Counted from the first letter of the stretch, positions 7,067-16,679 are shown. The stretch is 17,424 bases of DNA from an uncultured Alphaproteobacteria bacterium (GCA_946618745.1 CAMOLN010000002.1:1-17424), one strand, 5' to 3'. Notes: generated from the sequence alone by a model not told the origin. Made by a program: numbers and translations.

Positions 7067-10000
7067 ATGGTATTTGCATAATTTGAGCGGTATTTGTCCA
7101 TAAAATGCAAGAGGTTATTTTTTTATCGGGATAAATTTCCGAGATTAATTTTTTATAGGCCTGTAACTGTTTAATATAATTTACAGGGACTTCATTTAAA
7201 TTTTGTGCAGCAGGACGATTTGTTTTGTAGTCAATAATTATAACTTCTTCGGGAAGTATGACTAATCGGTCAATTTTTCCGGATATAATCTGGTTGTCGA
7301 CTTTGCCCATAACAGATACTTCTTGTAAAGAATTTGATGAAAACAGATGTGCAAAAGCAGGGGAACTGATAAGATTTAAAACTTCGTGAATTATTTTTTC
7401 TTGTTCTTGAGGTGAAAAATCTGATCCCTGATGAGTGATATAAGTGCGAATTAGCTTTTCGCGGTCAGCAGGGGGATGATCCGGTAAAAATTGCAAGAGT
7501 TTGTGGATGAGGTTGCCGCGAATGTAGAGTAAAGAATTGTCAACGGAAGATAACGGCGAGATTGCTGGTGTTTTTTTATCATCAAGATGGGATGGAGTTA
7601 AGGGACGGGATAAGGGAGTTTCTTCTTGAGGATAAGTGTTAATCCATGAAGGCGCCGTTAAATGATTTTTAATAGTAGAAGTTTTTTCATTTTTAGTCGG
7701 GGGATTTAAGGATTCAAGGTGATAAACCAAAGCATGATCTGAAGATGTATTAGATATTTTGCTTAGGCTTTGTTTGCATATTTCATACCAAGATTTTTCA
7801 TTGGGCGAGTTTTTTGAAGTGTAGCCGCAAATGTAGAGTTGTTCTCCGGCACGAGTCATGGCGACATATAGTAAACGATTATATTCTTCTGTAACGGAAT
7901 TTTGTTGGATAGTTTGCATTTGAACGCACTTTTCATCATAATAATCTTTTCCTAAAGGGTAGAATAGAGAGTGTTCATCTTTTAGCCATCCGGCTTCCTG
8001 TTTGACATTTTTGAAACGCACAGTGTCGGGAAGAATTACAACAGGAGATTGGAGCCCTTTAGATCCATGGACAGTCATCAAACGTACGGCATCGAGATCG
8101 TTTTGTTCCAGACTGCGTTTTATTTCCATATCATCACTTTGCATCCATTCTATAAACGTTTGCAGAGTGGGGATGTGATCTTGTTCAAAAGATAAAGTAA
8201 GGTTGATAAATTCATCAATGGCATCCTCACATTCTACATTAAGGCGAGTTATAAATTTACGGCGTCCGTGAAGATCGTTTAAGATATAGCTGAAAAATTC
8301 AAATGGTCGTATATCATTTGAAATATTGTAAAGTTCTTGTAAGGTCTGATAAGTTTGAACAAAAGCAGAGTTTTGTTGTAATTGGTGCCATACAGAATAG
8401 TCTCCGCGTTTGTAGCAAAGATTGAAAAGGTCATCATCATTAAGTCCGAAAAGGGGAGATTTCAGCAGACAACAAAGATTGAGATCGTCATCAGGCAACA
8501 AAACAAAGCGAGCAGCTGACATTAAATCCATAACGACAATTTGTTCGTTGAGTTTGAGTTTGTCGATACCGGTAATATTGACGTTGGCGTTCTTACAAGC
8601 ACGAACTATCTCTTCGGCAAAAGAATTACGCCGTTGAATTAAAATCAAAAAATCACTGTAACGTAAAGGGGTTCTGTCAGCTTTAAGTTCGCGGGAATTT
8701 ACTTTGTGCCGAATTAATTCAGCAATTTTTTGAGCTAAAATCGATGATGCTGATTGAGCTGTAATGCGTTCAACCGGCGGTAACCAGATATCGTCAGAAG
8801 TATTGTTTGATTGCGGGTAGGTTAATTCCCAAAGTTCAACGTGACCGCATTCGCCAATACGTGAAGGAATATGGTTAATGTTTTGGTGCGATGAAACTAC
8901 ACCTTTAACGGCTGACGAAGTAGTGAATACGGTATTTACCAAATCCAGCACAGCGGCAGTGGAACGGAAGGAAACTTCCATATTAATGGTTTGAAAATTA
9001 GGAGTTGATGAAGCAAAATAATCATGCATTTTTTCAAATTCATCAACATTGGCGCCTTGGAATGAATAAATTGATTGCTTACGATCACCGACTACAAAAA
9101 CAGTCGGCGATAAAGATTTGCTGCCTGATCCGGAAAAAAATTCTTGAGAAAGAGCTTGAATAATCGACCATTGTTCAGGAGATGTATCTTGGGCTTCGTC
9201 GATCAAAATATGGTCAATACCACCATCAAGTTTGTAAAGGACCCAATCGGCAACCTGCGGAGAGTGTAATAATTGTGAAGTTTTACTGATTAAATCATTA
9301 TAATCCATTTTTGATTTGGAAATTTTGGCTTGCTGATAACGTTCTATTATTTCGCGAGCTAAAGTTAATACGGCTGTTGTGGAATCGCGTAAATTAATAC
9401 AGCGTAATAATTGGATACAACTAATCAGTCGAGCACACTCGTCATGGTAAATTTGAATGGCTTCTGGGAACATTTCTTGAGATTTTTTTACCAAAAAATT
9501 TTTTTGAGGTGCGTTTTCTTTAGTTAACATTATTGAGCAATAAGTGTCAAAATCCTGTGAAACGATTGCCTGAAAAAGTTGACTGCTTGTTTTTTGAGAA
9601 TTTGGGGTTCCTGCTTCAAGGGCTTTGAGCAGTTTTTGCAGAGCATCTCGCGGAAGATCTTTCCAGAATTGTTGTAAAACAGAAGAAATTGTGTAATCTT
9701 CGGGCGTATGTAATACGGAAGATATGTGCTTAATAGCTTGATTGAAGTCAGGAAACGAACTAAAATAGCTTTCCAACATATTACAATTATCGGTGATTGA
9801 GGATAAAATTTTGGGAAAAGAATATTCACTGCAATTGGCGGTGAGGTAATTTAAGGAAGAAACTAAATTTGCAGGAATATCAGTTAAGATATCCTGTTTA
9901 ATTTGGGCTAAAGTTTCTTGAGTTTCACGATCATCCATAACTTCAAAATAGGGTGATATTTTGGCTTCCAAAGGAAAACGTTTGAGAATTTCCTGACAAA

Positions 10001-10391
10001 AACTATGAATGGTTTGAATTTTTATGCCATCGGGAGTATCAAGCACCAAGGCAAACAAACGACGAGCTTGAGCTATGAGATTAGTGTCCGCAGGCAATTT
10101 TTGCAATTCTTTAATAAGTTCGTTATCGTTGATAACAGCCCATTGTGCTAATTTTTCGAGAATACGATTGTTCATTTCCGAAGCTGCGGCTTTGGTATAA
10201 GTTAAGCAAAGCAAGTGAGAAGGATTGGCACCTTCGAGCAGAAGTCGTAATACTCGATCAGATAGCACTTTGGTTTTGCCGCTTCCTGCCGAGGCTTCAA
10301 CCCATACCGATTTTGAAGGGTCCGATGCTCGTTGTTGTTGTGATGAAGCTAAGGCAATACGATTGTTGCGTTGAGTATTTAAATCTGTCAA
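7065..10391 (-). CDS. addA: AddA subunit of the AddAB double-strand-break repair helicase-nuclease
   Basis: With AddB, this enzyme resects double-strand DNA ends to load RecA for recombination (RecBCD counterpart). The 1108-aa protein is a UvrD-type SF1 helicase fused to a C-terminal nuclease. Walker A is ASAGSGKT (33-40), Walker B ILIDEAQD (395-402), motif III VVGDRKQSIYSFQGA (433-447), motif IV SFRS (474-477), motif V TVHGSKGL (about 772-779) and motif VI LLYVAMTRA (about 839-847). The RecB-type nuclease begins at GNLIHKLL (about 959-966) and carries GKIDR (D about 1040), IIDYKTNR (D about 1053, K about 1055) and QLQAY. All catalytic residues are present, so both activities are expected. 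Its ATG overlaps the addB stop by 4 nt, indicating translational coupling. It is the last gene of the run. Confidence 0.97.
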   Translation of the reverse strand: MTDLNTQRNNRIALASSQQQRASDPSKSVWVEASAGSGKTKVLSDRVLRLLLEGANPSHLLCLTYTKAAASEMNNRILEKLAQWAVINDNELIKELQKLPADTNLIAQARRLFALVLDTPDGIKIQTIHSFCQEILKRFPLEAKISPYFEVMDDRETQETLAQIKQDILTDIPANLVSSLNYLTANCSEYSFPKILSSITDNCNMLESYFSSFPDFNQAIKHISSVLHTPEDYTISSVLQQFWKDLPRDALQKLLKALEAGTPNSQKTSSQLFQAIVSQDFDTYCSIMLTKENAPQKNFLVKKSQEMFPEAIQIYHDECARLISCIQLLRCINLRDSTTAVLTLAREIIERYQQAKISKSKMDYNDLISKTSQLLHSPQVADWVLYKLDGGIDHILIDEAQDTSPEQWSIIQALSQEFFSGSGSKSLSPTVFVVGDRKQSIYSFQGANVDEFEKMHDYFASSTPNFQTINMEVSFRSTAAVLDLVNTVFTTSSAVKGVVSSHQNINHIPSRIGECGHVELWELTYPQSNNTSDDIWLPPVERITAQSASSILAQKIAELIRHKVNSRELKADRTPLRYSDFLILIQRRNSFAEEIVRACKNANVNITGIDKLKLNEQIVVMDLMSAARFVLLPDDDLNLCCLLKSPLFGLNDDDLFNLCYKRGDYSVWHQLQQNSAFVQTYQTLQELYNISNDIRPFEFFSYILNDLHGRRKFITRLNVECEDAIDEFINLTLSFEQDHIPTLQTFIEWMQSDDMEIKRSLEQNDLDAVRLMTVHGSKGLQSPVVILPDTVRFKNVKQEAGWLKDEHSLFYPLGKDYYDEKCVQMQTIQQNSVTEEYNRLLYVAMTRAGEQLYICGYTSKNSPNEKSWYEICKQSLSKISNTSSDHALVYHLESLNPPTKNEKTSTIKNHLTAPSWINTYPQEETPLSRPLTPSHLDDKKTPAISPLSSVDNSLLYIRGNLIHKLLQFLPDHPPADREKLIRTYITHQGSDFSPQEQEKIIHEVLNLISSPAFAHLFSSNSLQEVSVMGKVDNQIISGKIDRLVILPEEVIIIDYKTNRPAAQNLNEVPVNYIKQLQAYKKLISEIYPDKKITSCILWTNTAQIMQIP

Positions 10392-13273
10392 TTGTCTTCT
10401 CCTTCATCTTTAACCGACCATTCTTTGACACGCGCCAAATATTCATAATCGGTATATTCAGGGACATGTTTGGGATTGGGACGACTTAGATAGCCGGAAT
10501 CAGGGTTAGCAAAAAGATTAATAATTTCAAGCAGATGTTCTTTGGTTTTGCTAAGTAATTGTTCCAAATTATCATTAATGCTGATTATTTTATCGCCTAA
10601 TTTCCAATACATAAGTTGATTAATTTCGGCAGGAGGTAAATTACTGAAACCGCCGGACTGGGCAATAAGTGCTTCAATAGGCAGTTGAGGCGCATAACCT
10701 GCTTTGACTTCTTTGGCAGAGCGGGCACGTCCGGTTTTATAATCAATAATGTTATATTTTTTATCAGTAGTCAAATCTATGCGGTCGGCTTTGGCAAAAA
10801 CTTCGAAAGTTCCCATTAAAGTATTTTCCAGAAGTAGTTTGCCCCATATTTCACTATTGATAAGTGAAATTTGATGGCGATAATTTTGTTCTTGAGAAAT
10901 AATCCATTTGATAATTTGTGTAAATTTAGGACGCCAAAAAGTAGTTTTATCGGCAGAAAAATCGGCTTGGCGAAAAGCTTCTTCGCCTAAAGACAATAAT
11001 ACTTCTTCAGCATTTGTCGGAAGCTGTTGAGGATATTTGCGAGCAAAGTCGTCAAGGACTTTGTGAACTAAATTGCCGAAATCGGACTGGTCGGCAACTG
11101 CGTCTAATTCATCAAGAGGTTTGAGTTTTAAAATATATTCGGCAAATATACTATAGGGATCTCGCATAAGTTTTTCAAAAGCCGTGGCTGATAATTTGCG
11201 TGGTCGAGCCTCAAGAGGAGGACGGGGATTGGGAGGAGATAATTTAATAATTTCGGAATTGTTCGGTTGATCAATATGACGGCATAATTCGGTATAATAA
11301 GTATCATAAAGTTGGTTGACATCAATATTAAGAGCTTGCAAAACCGTTGTCAAACGCAACCACCAGCGTGATTTCAGAGTTTGGGCTCCGTCATTCATGC
11401 GGCTGCGAGTGAGATAGACATTGGAGGCACCAAGTAAATTAGTAAAATCAAGAGCGGATACACCTATTTGCTGTTCGGGTTGGTTAAGTCCAAAATCACG
11501 TTTCATCGGGCGCGACATCCAAGGGTCGTTTTGCGGAGATTGCGGCCAAATTCCTTCAATACATCCGCCAATAATTATAGTATCATAGTGATTCAAACGA
11601 GCTTCCATCGGACCGAGAATTTTGACGCGCGGATGGGTTTTAGCGGTATTGCGTATCATTATTCCACTCATAAGTTTTTCAAGAAGGCTTAAATAATCAT
11701 TGGGGGGAATGGTATTTAACAGATGAGATTTTTCAAGTAGTTCGGCAATAAAATCAGCTCCGGCCTTGCCATCGTCGTCTTGCCAGAGAGAAAATTGAGA
11801 AGATGTAGAGCTGCTTAATTTTTCGGCAATACGAATATGTTGTTGTAATAACTCATTGAATGAAACAGCTGATTGGCTGAATAAGTTGCTCAATGGTTTA
11901 ATTTTTTCCAGGATTGAGTTGAGAAAATCCTGAGCAATTTGATCGGATTGTTTGAGACGCCATAAATTTTTATCTAAATTTTCTGCGATAGTTCTGGGAG
12001 GGACTTGTATATCATCGTAGGAAAGAAATCTGTTTTTCAATAAGGCAAGACATAGATGTTTGTTATTGGGCTTTTGTGCTACCGAGGCAATTAAACGAAT
12101 AAATATTCCCCAAGGAGATTGAGAGAGAGGAATTCCGGCAGAATCATCAACGATTATATTCCAACGACTTAGTTCTCCGCATACACGGCGAGCTAAATTA
12201 CGATCTTGAGTAACAAGGGCAATTGTTTGTGTCGGAGTTTCAATGGTGTGACGGATTAATAGAGCAATACTTAGGGCTTCTTCACGAATATTGTTACATT
12301 CTATAAGATGTAATCCTGAAACAGCATCGGAGGTAATTGAATTATTTAGGTTGCGCCATAAGTGAGACATTTGAGCCGGGCGCATTATTTCACTGATAAG
12401 TTTTTCTCGCATAATGTTGCGGGGAGGAAGTAAATCAATTATTTGTGATCGCTTCAGTTGTAAAAAGTCCAGCAATTGTTTGAGTTCATATTGCGGATGG
12501 GATTCATCAATGCAATTCCAGGATTCATCATCTAAAAATTTATCTAAACCAGCCAGATATATTTCTCCATTAGGCAAGTGAAGGACAGTGTTGACCAATT
12601 CTTTCATAGCCGGAGATACAGCAGTTGTTCCTGCAATAATAACTCTTTGAGCCGGGGGATAAGTTTGCCATATTTCACATTGTTTACGCAGTAGCAGATT
12701 GCGGCGATTAACAGAATCTATTACAGAGCGTTCGGCAAGTATTTCAGGCCAATAACGGGTGATGATGCCTAAAAATTTAAGAGTTTCTTGCCAATGGACG
12801 GCATATTCATCGGGAATGATTTTTTGAAGATTAGTCCAGTCAAGATTTCGAAGGGATACATTATCGAGTAGTGATCCAAGTTCACAGGCTAATTCACAGG
12901 CTTGAGAAAGAGAAATTGAGGTAAGCCCAAATTCTTGATAGCGTCCTATGATGAGTTTGGTAAGCAGCAGAGTTCTTTCTAAAGATGTAATAGCATTAGG
13001 AACATTCAAAGCATCTGTTGCAATCTGCGGGTTAATGAGCAATATTTCATCTTCGTCAACGTCGCCGATAGCGCGCATTTGCGGTAATAATGTCGGTTCC
13101 ATACCTTTCAGGCGAACAAAGGCATCAGCCAGTGAACGGCAGGCTCGACGATTGGGAAGTAAAATAAGAATGTCTGCCAATGCTTGGCGATTGTTGATGC
13201 AGTCGTTGAGCAATTTTTGGGCAAGTGCTTCAACAAAACAACAAGATGAGGATATGTTATAAATTTCTGCCAT
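10388..13273 (-). CDS. addB: AddB subunit of the AddAB helicase-nuclease, alphaproteobacterial type
   Basis: AddB is the partner of AddA. It contributes the second nuclease and, in studied systems, recognition of the regulatory DNA sequence. The N-terminal helicase-like region has LPNRRACRSL (39-48) where a Walker A would be, so this half probably does not hydrolyse ATP. LGPMEAR and GGCIEGIWP (569-577) are typical of the family. The nuclease comprises GNLVHKVL (733-740, H737), D830 (ADRIDL), IIDYKTGR (D844, K846) and QLPIEA (Q863), so it should be active. No cysteine occurs after residue 664, so the iron-sulfur staple of Bacillus AddB is absent, with RDPYSIF replacing the first cysteine region. 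Length is 961 aa. The ATG lies inside rdgB (17-nt overlap) and addA follows with a 4-nt overlap. Confidence 0.96.
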   Translation of the reverse strand: MAEIYNISSSCCFVEALAQKLLNDCINNRQALADILILLPNRRACRSLADAFVRLKGMEPTLLPQMRAIGDVDEDEILLINPQIATDALNVPNAITSLERTLLLTKLIIGRYQEFGLTSISLSQACELACELGSLLDNVSLRNLDWTNLQKIIPDEYAVHWQETLKFLGIITRYWPEILAERSVIDSVNRRNLLLRKQCEIWQTYPPAQRVIIAGTTAVSPAMKELVNTVLHLPNGEIYLAGLDKFLDDESWNCIDESHPQYELKQLLDFLQLKRSQIIDLLPPRNIMREKLISEIMRPAQMSHLWRNLNNSITSDAVSGLHLIECNNIREEALSIALLIRHTIETPTQTIALVTQDRNLARRVCGELSRWNIIVDDSAGIPLSQSPWGIFIRLIASVAQKPNNKHLCLALLKNRFLSYDDIQVPPRTIAENLDKNLWRLKQSDQIAQDFLNSILEKIKPLSNLFSQSAVSFNELLQQHIRIAEKLSSSTSSQFSLWQDDDGKAGADFIAELLEKSHLLNTIPPNDYLSLLEKLMSGIMIRNTAKTHPRVKILGPMEARLNHYDTIIIGGCIEGIWPQSPQNDPWMSRPMKRDFGLNQPEQQIGVSALDFTNLLGASNVYLTRSRMNDGAQTLKSRWWLRLTTVLQALNIDVNQLYDTYYTELCRHIDQPNNSEIIKLSPPNPRPPLEARPRKLSATAFEKLMRDPYSIFAEYILKLKPLDELDAVADQSDFGNLVHKVLDDFARKYPQQLPTNAEEVLLSLGEEAFRQADFSADKTTFWRPKFTQIIKWIISQEQNYRHQISLINSEIWGKLLLENTLMGTFEVFAKADRIDLTTDKKYNIIDYKTGRARSAKEVKAGYAPQLPIEALIAQSGGFSNLPPAEINQLMYWKLGDKIISINDNLEQLLSKTKEHLLEIINLFANPDSGYLSRPNPKHVPEYTDYEYLARVKEWSVKDEGEDN

Positions 13274-13853
13274 TAAATTCGCTATCCAAAAATAGTTTCA
13301 GGGCTCTTCCGCGGTGGGATACAGTGGATTTTTCTTCAGGAGAGAGTTCGGCAAAGGTTTTATCAAAGCCATCAGGGATAAAAATCGGGTCATAACCGAA
13401 GCCGTTGTTGCCGCGACGATTTGGGGTGATTTTACCGTTAATGCGTCCTTCATAAATTCGAGTAGGGGTATGGGGAGTTTTAAGAGCTATTACGCAAGAA
13501 AAATGAGCTGACCAATCGGTAGATCCGGAGGCTTGCAGTTCATCTATCAATTTGCTCATAGCTATATTAAAATTACGATTAGGAGCGTAGCGGGCGGAAT
13601 ATATTCCCGGGCGGCCATCAAGAGCATCAACGCACAATCCCGAATCATCAGCCAAACAAGCTTTTCCGGATAAAGAAGAAAGCGTTTCTGCTTTTAATGT
13701 TGCATTTTCGGCAAAGGTGCTGCCGGTTTCTTTCACATCCGGAAGTTGAAGCTCATCAGCGGAATAAATCTTAACGTCAAAAGGGGATAAAATATTTTTT
13801 ATCTCGATAATTTTCCCCTGGTTATGAGATGCAATAACTAGTTCTTTTAGCAT
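13257..13853 (-). CDS. rdgB: XTP/dITP diphosphatase (non-canonical purine NTP pyrophosphatase)
   Basis: RdgB/HAM1 hydrolyses ITP, dITP and XTP to the monophosphates, clearing deaminated purines from the nucleotide pool before they enter DNA or RNA. The 198-aa protein has the normal length and all signatures: SHNQGK (9-14), ETGSTFAENA (42-51), ADDSGL with catalytic D70 (68-73), GRPGIYSARYA (80-90), GFGYDPIF (151-158) and SHRGRAL (179-185). The ATG at 13851-13853 overlaps the end of rph by 7 nt, and its end overlaps addB by 17 nt. Neighbouring rph is a widespread alphaproteobacterial arrangement. Direct linkage to addBA puts two routes that limit damage from base analogues on one transcript, though this may be accidental. 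Confidence 0.97.
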   Translation of the reverse strand: MLKELVIASHNQGKIIEIKNILSPFDVKIYSADELQLPDVKETGSTFAENATLKAETLSSLSGKACLADDSGLCVDALDGRPGIYSARYAPNRNFNIAMSKLIDELQASGSTDWSAHFSCVIALKTPHTPTRIYEGRINGKITPNRRGNNGFGYDPIFIPDGFDKTFAELSPEEKSTVSHRGRALKLFLDSEFNGRNL

Positions 13854-14557
13854 TTCAGAGCCTTTTTTTGCAATTCGATTATTTGCTTTATTGCAGATTG
13901 AGCCATTTTAAACAATTGGTTGAATTCATCTTCAGAAAATGGCTTTTCTTCGGCAGTTCCTTGAATTTCGACAATTTTTCCGCTTTCGGTAAGAACAAAA
14001 TTCATATCAACTTGAGAGCTTGAATCTTCGGAGTAATCAACATCTAAAACCGGTTTGCCGGAACAAATATCACAAGATACAGCGGCGACAAATTCACGAA
14101 TCGGATTTTGTAGAAGTGATTTTTCGGCAAGGAGCTTTTGAATAGCTTGATAAAGAGCAACAAATCCTCCGGATATGGATGCGACACGGGTTCCGCCGTC
14201 AGCTTGAATAACATCACAATCAATGTAAATGCAAAAATCTTTCATTTTTTCCAAATCGACGACAGCCCGTAATGAGCGACCAATTAAGCGTTGAATTTCC
14301 TGGCTGCGACCAGAAGGTTTTTTACTCTCACGTTGGGTGCGTGTTTGGGTGGCTCGCGGTAACATAGCATATTCGGCAGTAATCCAACCTTTTTCCTCGT
14401 CTTTAAGCCATGATGGGACGTGTTGGTCAACACTTGCGGTGCAAATAACATGGGTATTGCCGTATTTAACCAAGCAAGATCCTTCGGCATAAGGATTAAA
14501 AGAAGGAATAAATTCTATGGGTCTTAATTGATTGTCATGACGATTATTGTTACGCAT
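13847..14557 (-). CDS. rph: Ribonuclease PH
   Basis: This phosphate-dependent 3'-5' exoribonuclease trims tRNA precursors and takes part in rRNA turnover. The 236-aa protein has the expected size and opens with the LRPIEF motif after a short Asn/Arg-rich tail. It shows AEYAMLPRAT (61-70), the hallmark SQEIQRLIGRSLRAVVD (85-101), DCDVIQADGGTRVASISG (113-130) and the catalytic LDVDYSEDS (171-179). The ATG at 14555-14557 lies 12 nt after the glgA stop, and its ribosome binding site (AAGGATC) overlaps that stop codon, so coupling to glgA is likely. The gene is followed by rdgB with a 7-nt overlap. Confidence 0.97.
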   Translation of the reverse strand: MRNNNRHDNQLRPIEFIPSFNPYAEGSCLVKYGNTHVICTASVDQHVPSWLKDEEKGWITAEYAMLPRATQTRTQRESKKPSGRSQEIQRLIGRSLRAVVDLEKMKDFCIYIDCDVIQADGGTRVASISGGFVALYQAIQKLLAEKSLLQNPIREFVAAVSCDICSGKPVLDVDYSEDSSSQVDMNFVLTESGKIVEIQGTAEEKPFSEDEFNQLFKMAQSAIKQIIELQKKALKC

Positions 14558-14569
14558 AAAATATGATCC

Positions 14570-16618
14570 TTAAATATGTCCGGTGTGTAAAAGTGTGTGA
14601 TATTTTTCCAAAGAACCGTCAGGAACATCCCAACTGATGTCTTTATTCATAGCATTGCGTTGCATTTCTTTGATGAGATTGGGAATTTCATAAAATGTCA
14701 GTAAAGCATTTTCTAAAGTCTCATTATAAGCATTGATGTTGTTTTTAAGACGACGTGCGTTGATGTTGGAACCATATACATGGCGACCTTCGCTAAAAAA
14801 TACTTCAGTGCGAAATCCGTCAACATGATCATCGATGGTATCAACCAAACCGCCGGTGGACATAGCAATAGGTAAAGCGAATTTTGCCATTGCTTCCATT
14901 TGGGTAAGGCCACATGGTTCAAAACGACATGGCATCATATAGAAGTCTGATGCAAGTTGTATGGCATAAGCAAATTGATCTTTGTAACCATGAAATACGA
15001 AAATTCGGTTACCGGCTTCTTTATTTATTTTACTTATATTATCTTTTAATGTATTGAGCATTTTAAACAGTTCAATATTTCCGGCACCGCCTAAAATAAA
15101 TATCGGCATTTCGAATCCGTCGTCAACATATTTTCTGGTCCAAGCAAGAATTGATTGGGCTGCAATATCATAACCTTTTTGTTCAACAAGTCGTGAAGTA
15201 GCACAAACGATAGGAACTTTTGCCGCATCTTTTGCTAAAGAAGAAATATCGGCAAATTTATAAATATTTATTAACGGAATAACATCATTTTTGTATTTTT
15301 CATCTTTAGCAATGCGTGAAATCAGCTTGATAAATTCCTCTTTGTTGTGGAGTTTGTTATCCAAAGAATTCGAATCAAATATATTGAAATTGGTAAATCC
15401 AAAATATTCATTGAGGTCACGAATTTTATCAGCATTAGGAGATATTAATTTTTTGTTGTAACCATTGACAATACCAAAAAATGTGCGGTGATCTTTGCGT
15501 ATTTTTAATATATCACGAAAATCATAACCGAAGCCCAATTCTTTTGACACTTCTTCGGAATAATTTTTAGAAACAGTAATTATGCGATCGGCTAAATGAA
15601 AGTTGCAAGAAGCCTGATTGTAACAATCGTGGACAATTAAGGTGTTGGTCGCACGTCGGTTAGAATTTTTGATACTTTTGGCATTTTTGAATATCATAGC
15701 GGTTTGTTCGCCGTATAGTGAATTAAGAATTCTTGCAGTGTTTTCATAATCCCAACCTTGATATCCCAAGTGGTGAGCAATGTGAATAATCGGAATGGAA
15801 CGCAATGAGTCGGTGGTGGCTTCATTGATGATGTCTTTTTCGGCCAAAGCTAACGGTAAATATTTAGTCAGGCCTGAAAGGGCGCCACTGTGCCAGTCAT
15901 TAGCAATAATAACATTGGGACATAAAGGATTACCGATAAGCGAGTTAAGAAAAGTAAAAACAGCTTTTGAGAAAAAGGCAAATCTTTCGACTTCATTGAC
16001 TTGATACTTATTGAATATGTAACAACCATCTTGAGCAGAAGGATTATTTTTATGCGGATCAATACAAAAAAAGTGTTCGCAGTCAAGAAAAATATAATCA
16101 GTATTGTCGTAGTGTCCGCAATAAATATTAACTTTGTGATCGGTAAAGGTTGTTTCGTTATCTTTATCTATAAAAGGGACAATGATGGTTTGTTGTTTTT
16201 TTACCTTTATATCACAGTGCTCAGAGCCGTGATAAATGTCGCCTTCCAACCAAGCTTTTTTCTTGCCGGTGTTGCCGATATAAAGAGGGGTTACGACTTT
16301 GATATTTTCTCCGAGTTTTCCGTATTTTACATTAAAAATATCCGGAAGTTCCGAGGCAATCATGCCCAAACCTCCGGCTTTCATAAAGGTAGCGGTTTCT
16401 GCCGAAAGCATCCATCCGTTAACTTTTGAGATAGGAGCCCAAGCGGTTTTTCCCAAGCATTGGTTTTTTCCCAAATTTTGAATTTCGAGAATATGCGGAG
16501 TTGAAGGGACTTGATAAGTTAAAGAAAATTTCTTTTTGTTGAATGTGGCTGGTAAAAAAGTTGTGCAAGTGAGAATGTCGGAACGCACAGGTAGTTTAGT
16601 CATGATTAATGCTTTCAT
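14570..16618 (-). CDS. glgA: Glycogen/starch synthase, GT5 family, long divergent form
   Basis: GT5 enzymes extend alpha-1,4-glucan chains from ADP-glucose. Catalytic landmarks remain: FMKAGGLG (79-85, usually KTGGLG; K80 kept), ANDWHSG (239-245), HHLGYQG (282-288), GIVNGYN (382-388, usually NGID), SRLVEQKG (475-482; R476, K481), RFEPCGLTQ (565-573; E567) and TGGLVDT (588-594). Residues matching E. coli Lys15, His161, Arg300, Lys305 and Glu377 are thus present. At 682 aa it is much longer than the usual 480 or so: about 70 residues precede the N-terminal strand MLSAE, and insertions lie around 120-200, 290-330 and 400-465. ATG 16618 has GAGAA upstream. It heads the run glgA-rph-rdgB-addB-addA. 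No other glycogen gene is in the window. Family is firm; donor (ADP- or UDP-glucose) is not certain. Confidence 0.88.
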   Translation of the reverse strand: MKALIMTKLPVRSDILTCTTFLPATFNKKKFSLTYQVPSTPHILEIQNLGKNQCLGKTAWAPISKVNGWMLSAETATFMKAGGLGMIASELPDIFNVKYGKLGENIKVVTPLYIGNTGKKKAWLEGDIYHGSEHCDIKVKKQQTIIVPFIDKDNETTFTDHKVNIYCGHYDNTDYIFLDCEHFFCIDPHKNNPSAQDGCYIFNKYQVNEVERFAFFSKAVFTFLNSLIGNPLCPNVIIANDWHSGALSGLTKYLPLALAEKDIINEATTDSLRSIPIIHIAHHLGYQGWDYENTARILNSLYGEQTAMIFKNAKSIKNSNRRATNTLIVHDCYNQASCNFHLADRIITVSKNYSEEVSKELGFGYDFRDILKIRKDHRTFFGIVNGYNKKLISPNADKIRDLNEYFGFTNFNIFDSNSLDNKLHNKEEFIKLISRIAKDEKYKNDVIPLINIYKFADISSLAKDAAKVPIVCATSRLVEQKGYDIAAQSILAWTRKYVDDGFEMPIFILGGAGNIELFKMLNTLKDNISKINKEAGNRIFVFHGYKDQFAYAIQLASDFYMMPCRFEPCGLTQMEAMAKFALPIAMSTGGLVDTIDDHVDGFRTEVFFSEGRHVYGSNINARRLKNNINAYNETLENALLTFYEIPNLIKEMQRNAMNKDISWDVPDGSLEKYHTLLHTGHI

Positions 16619-16649
16619 TTTATTCTCAAGATGTGAGAAAAATCTAACT

Positions 16650-16679
16650 CTTGACTTGAGATAATTTAACTACTAAATA
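16650..16679 (+). promoter_or_regulatory. Possible grpE promoter, heat-shock-like -35
   Basis: CTTGAC (16650-16655), also readable as TTGACT (16651-16656), resembles both the sigma-70 and the alphaproteobacterial RpoH -35 box. The region 17 bases on (CTAAATA, 16673-16679) is only a fair -10. A second CTTGAG starts at 16655. grpE is normally heat-shock induced, which makes an RpoH promoter plausible, but the match is modest. Confidence 0.35.

Noticed and set aside
10145..10489. A 114-codon open frame spanning the addA/addB junction on the plus strand
   Set aside because: Both genes beneath it carry clear family motifs, and the frame itself shows no family feature.
12948..13262. A 104-codon open frame on the plus strand opposite the start of addB
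   Set aside because: It lies wholly within the well-supported addB gene and its composition is that of a shadow frame.
16001..16429. A 142-codon open frame on the plus strand opposite glgA
   Set aside because: glgA motifs on the other strand are continuous through this stretch. The frame's protein looks like antisense of coding sequence and has no recognisable domain.
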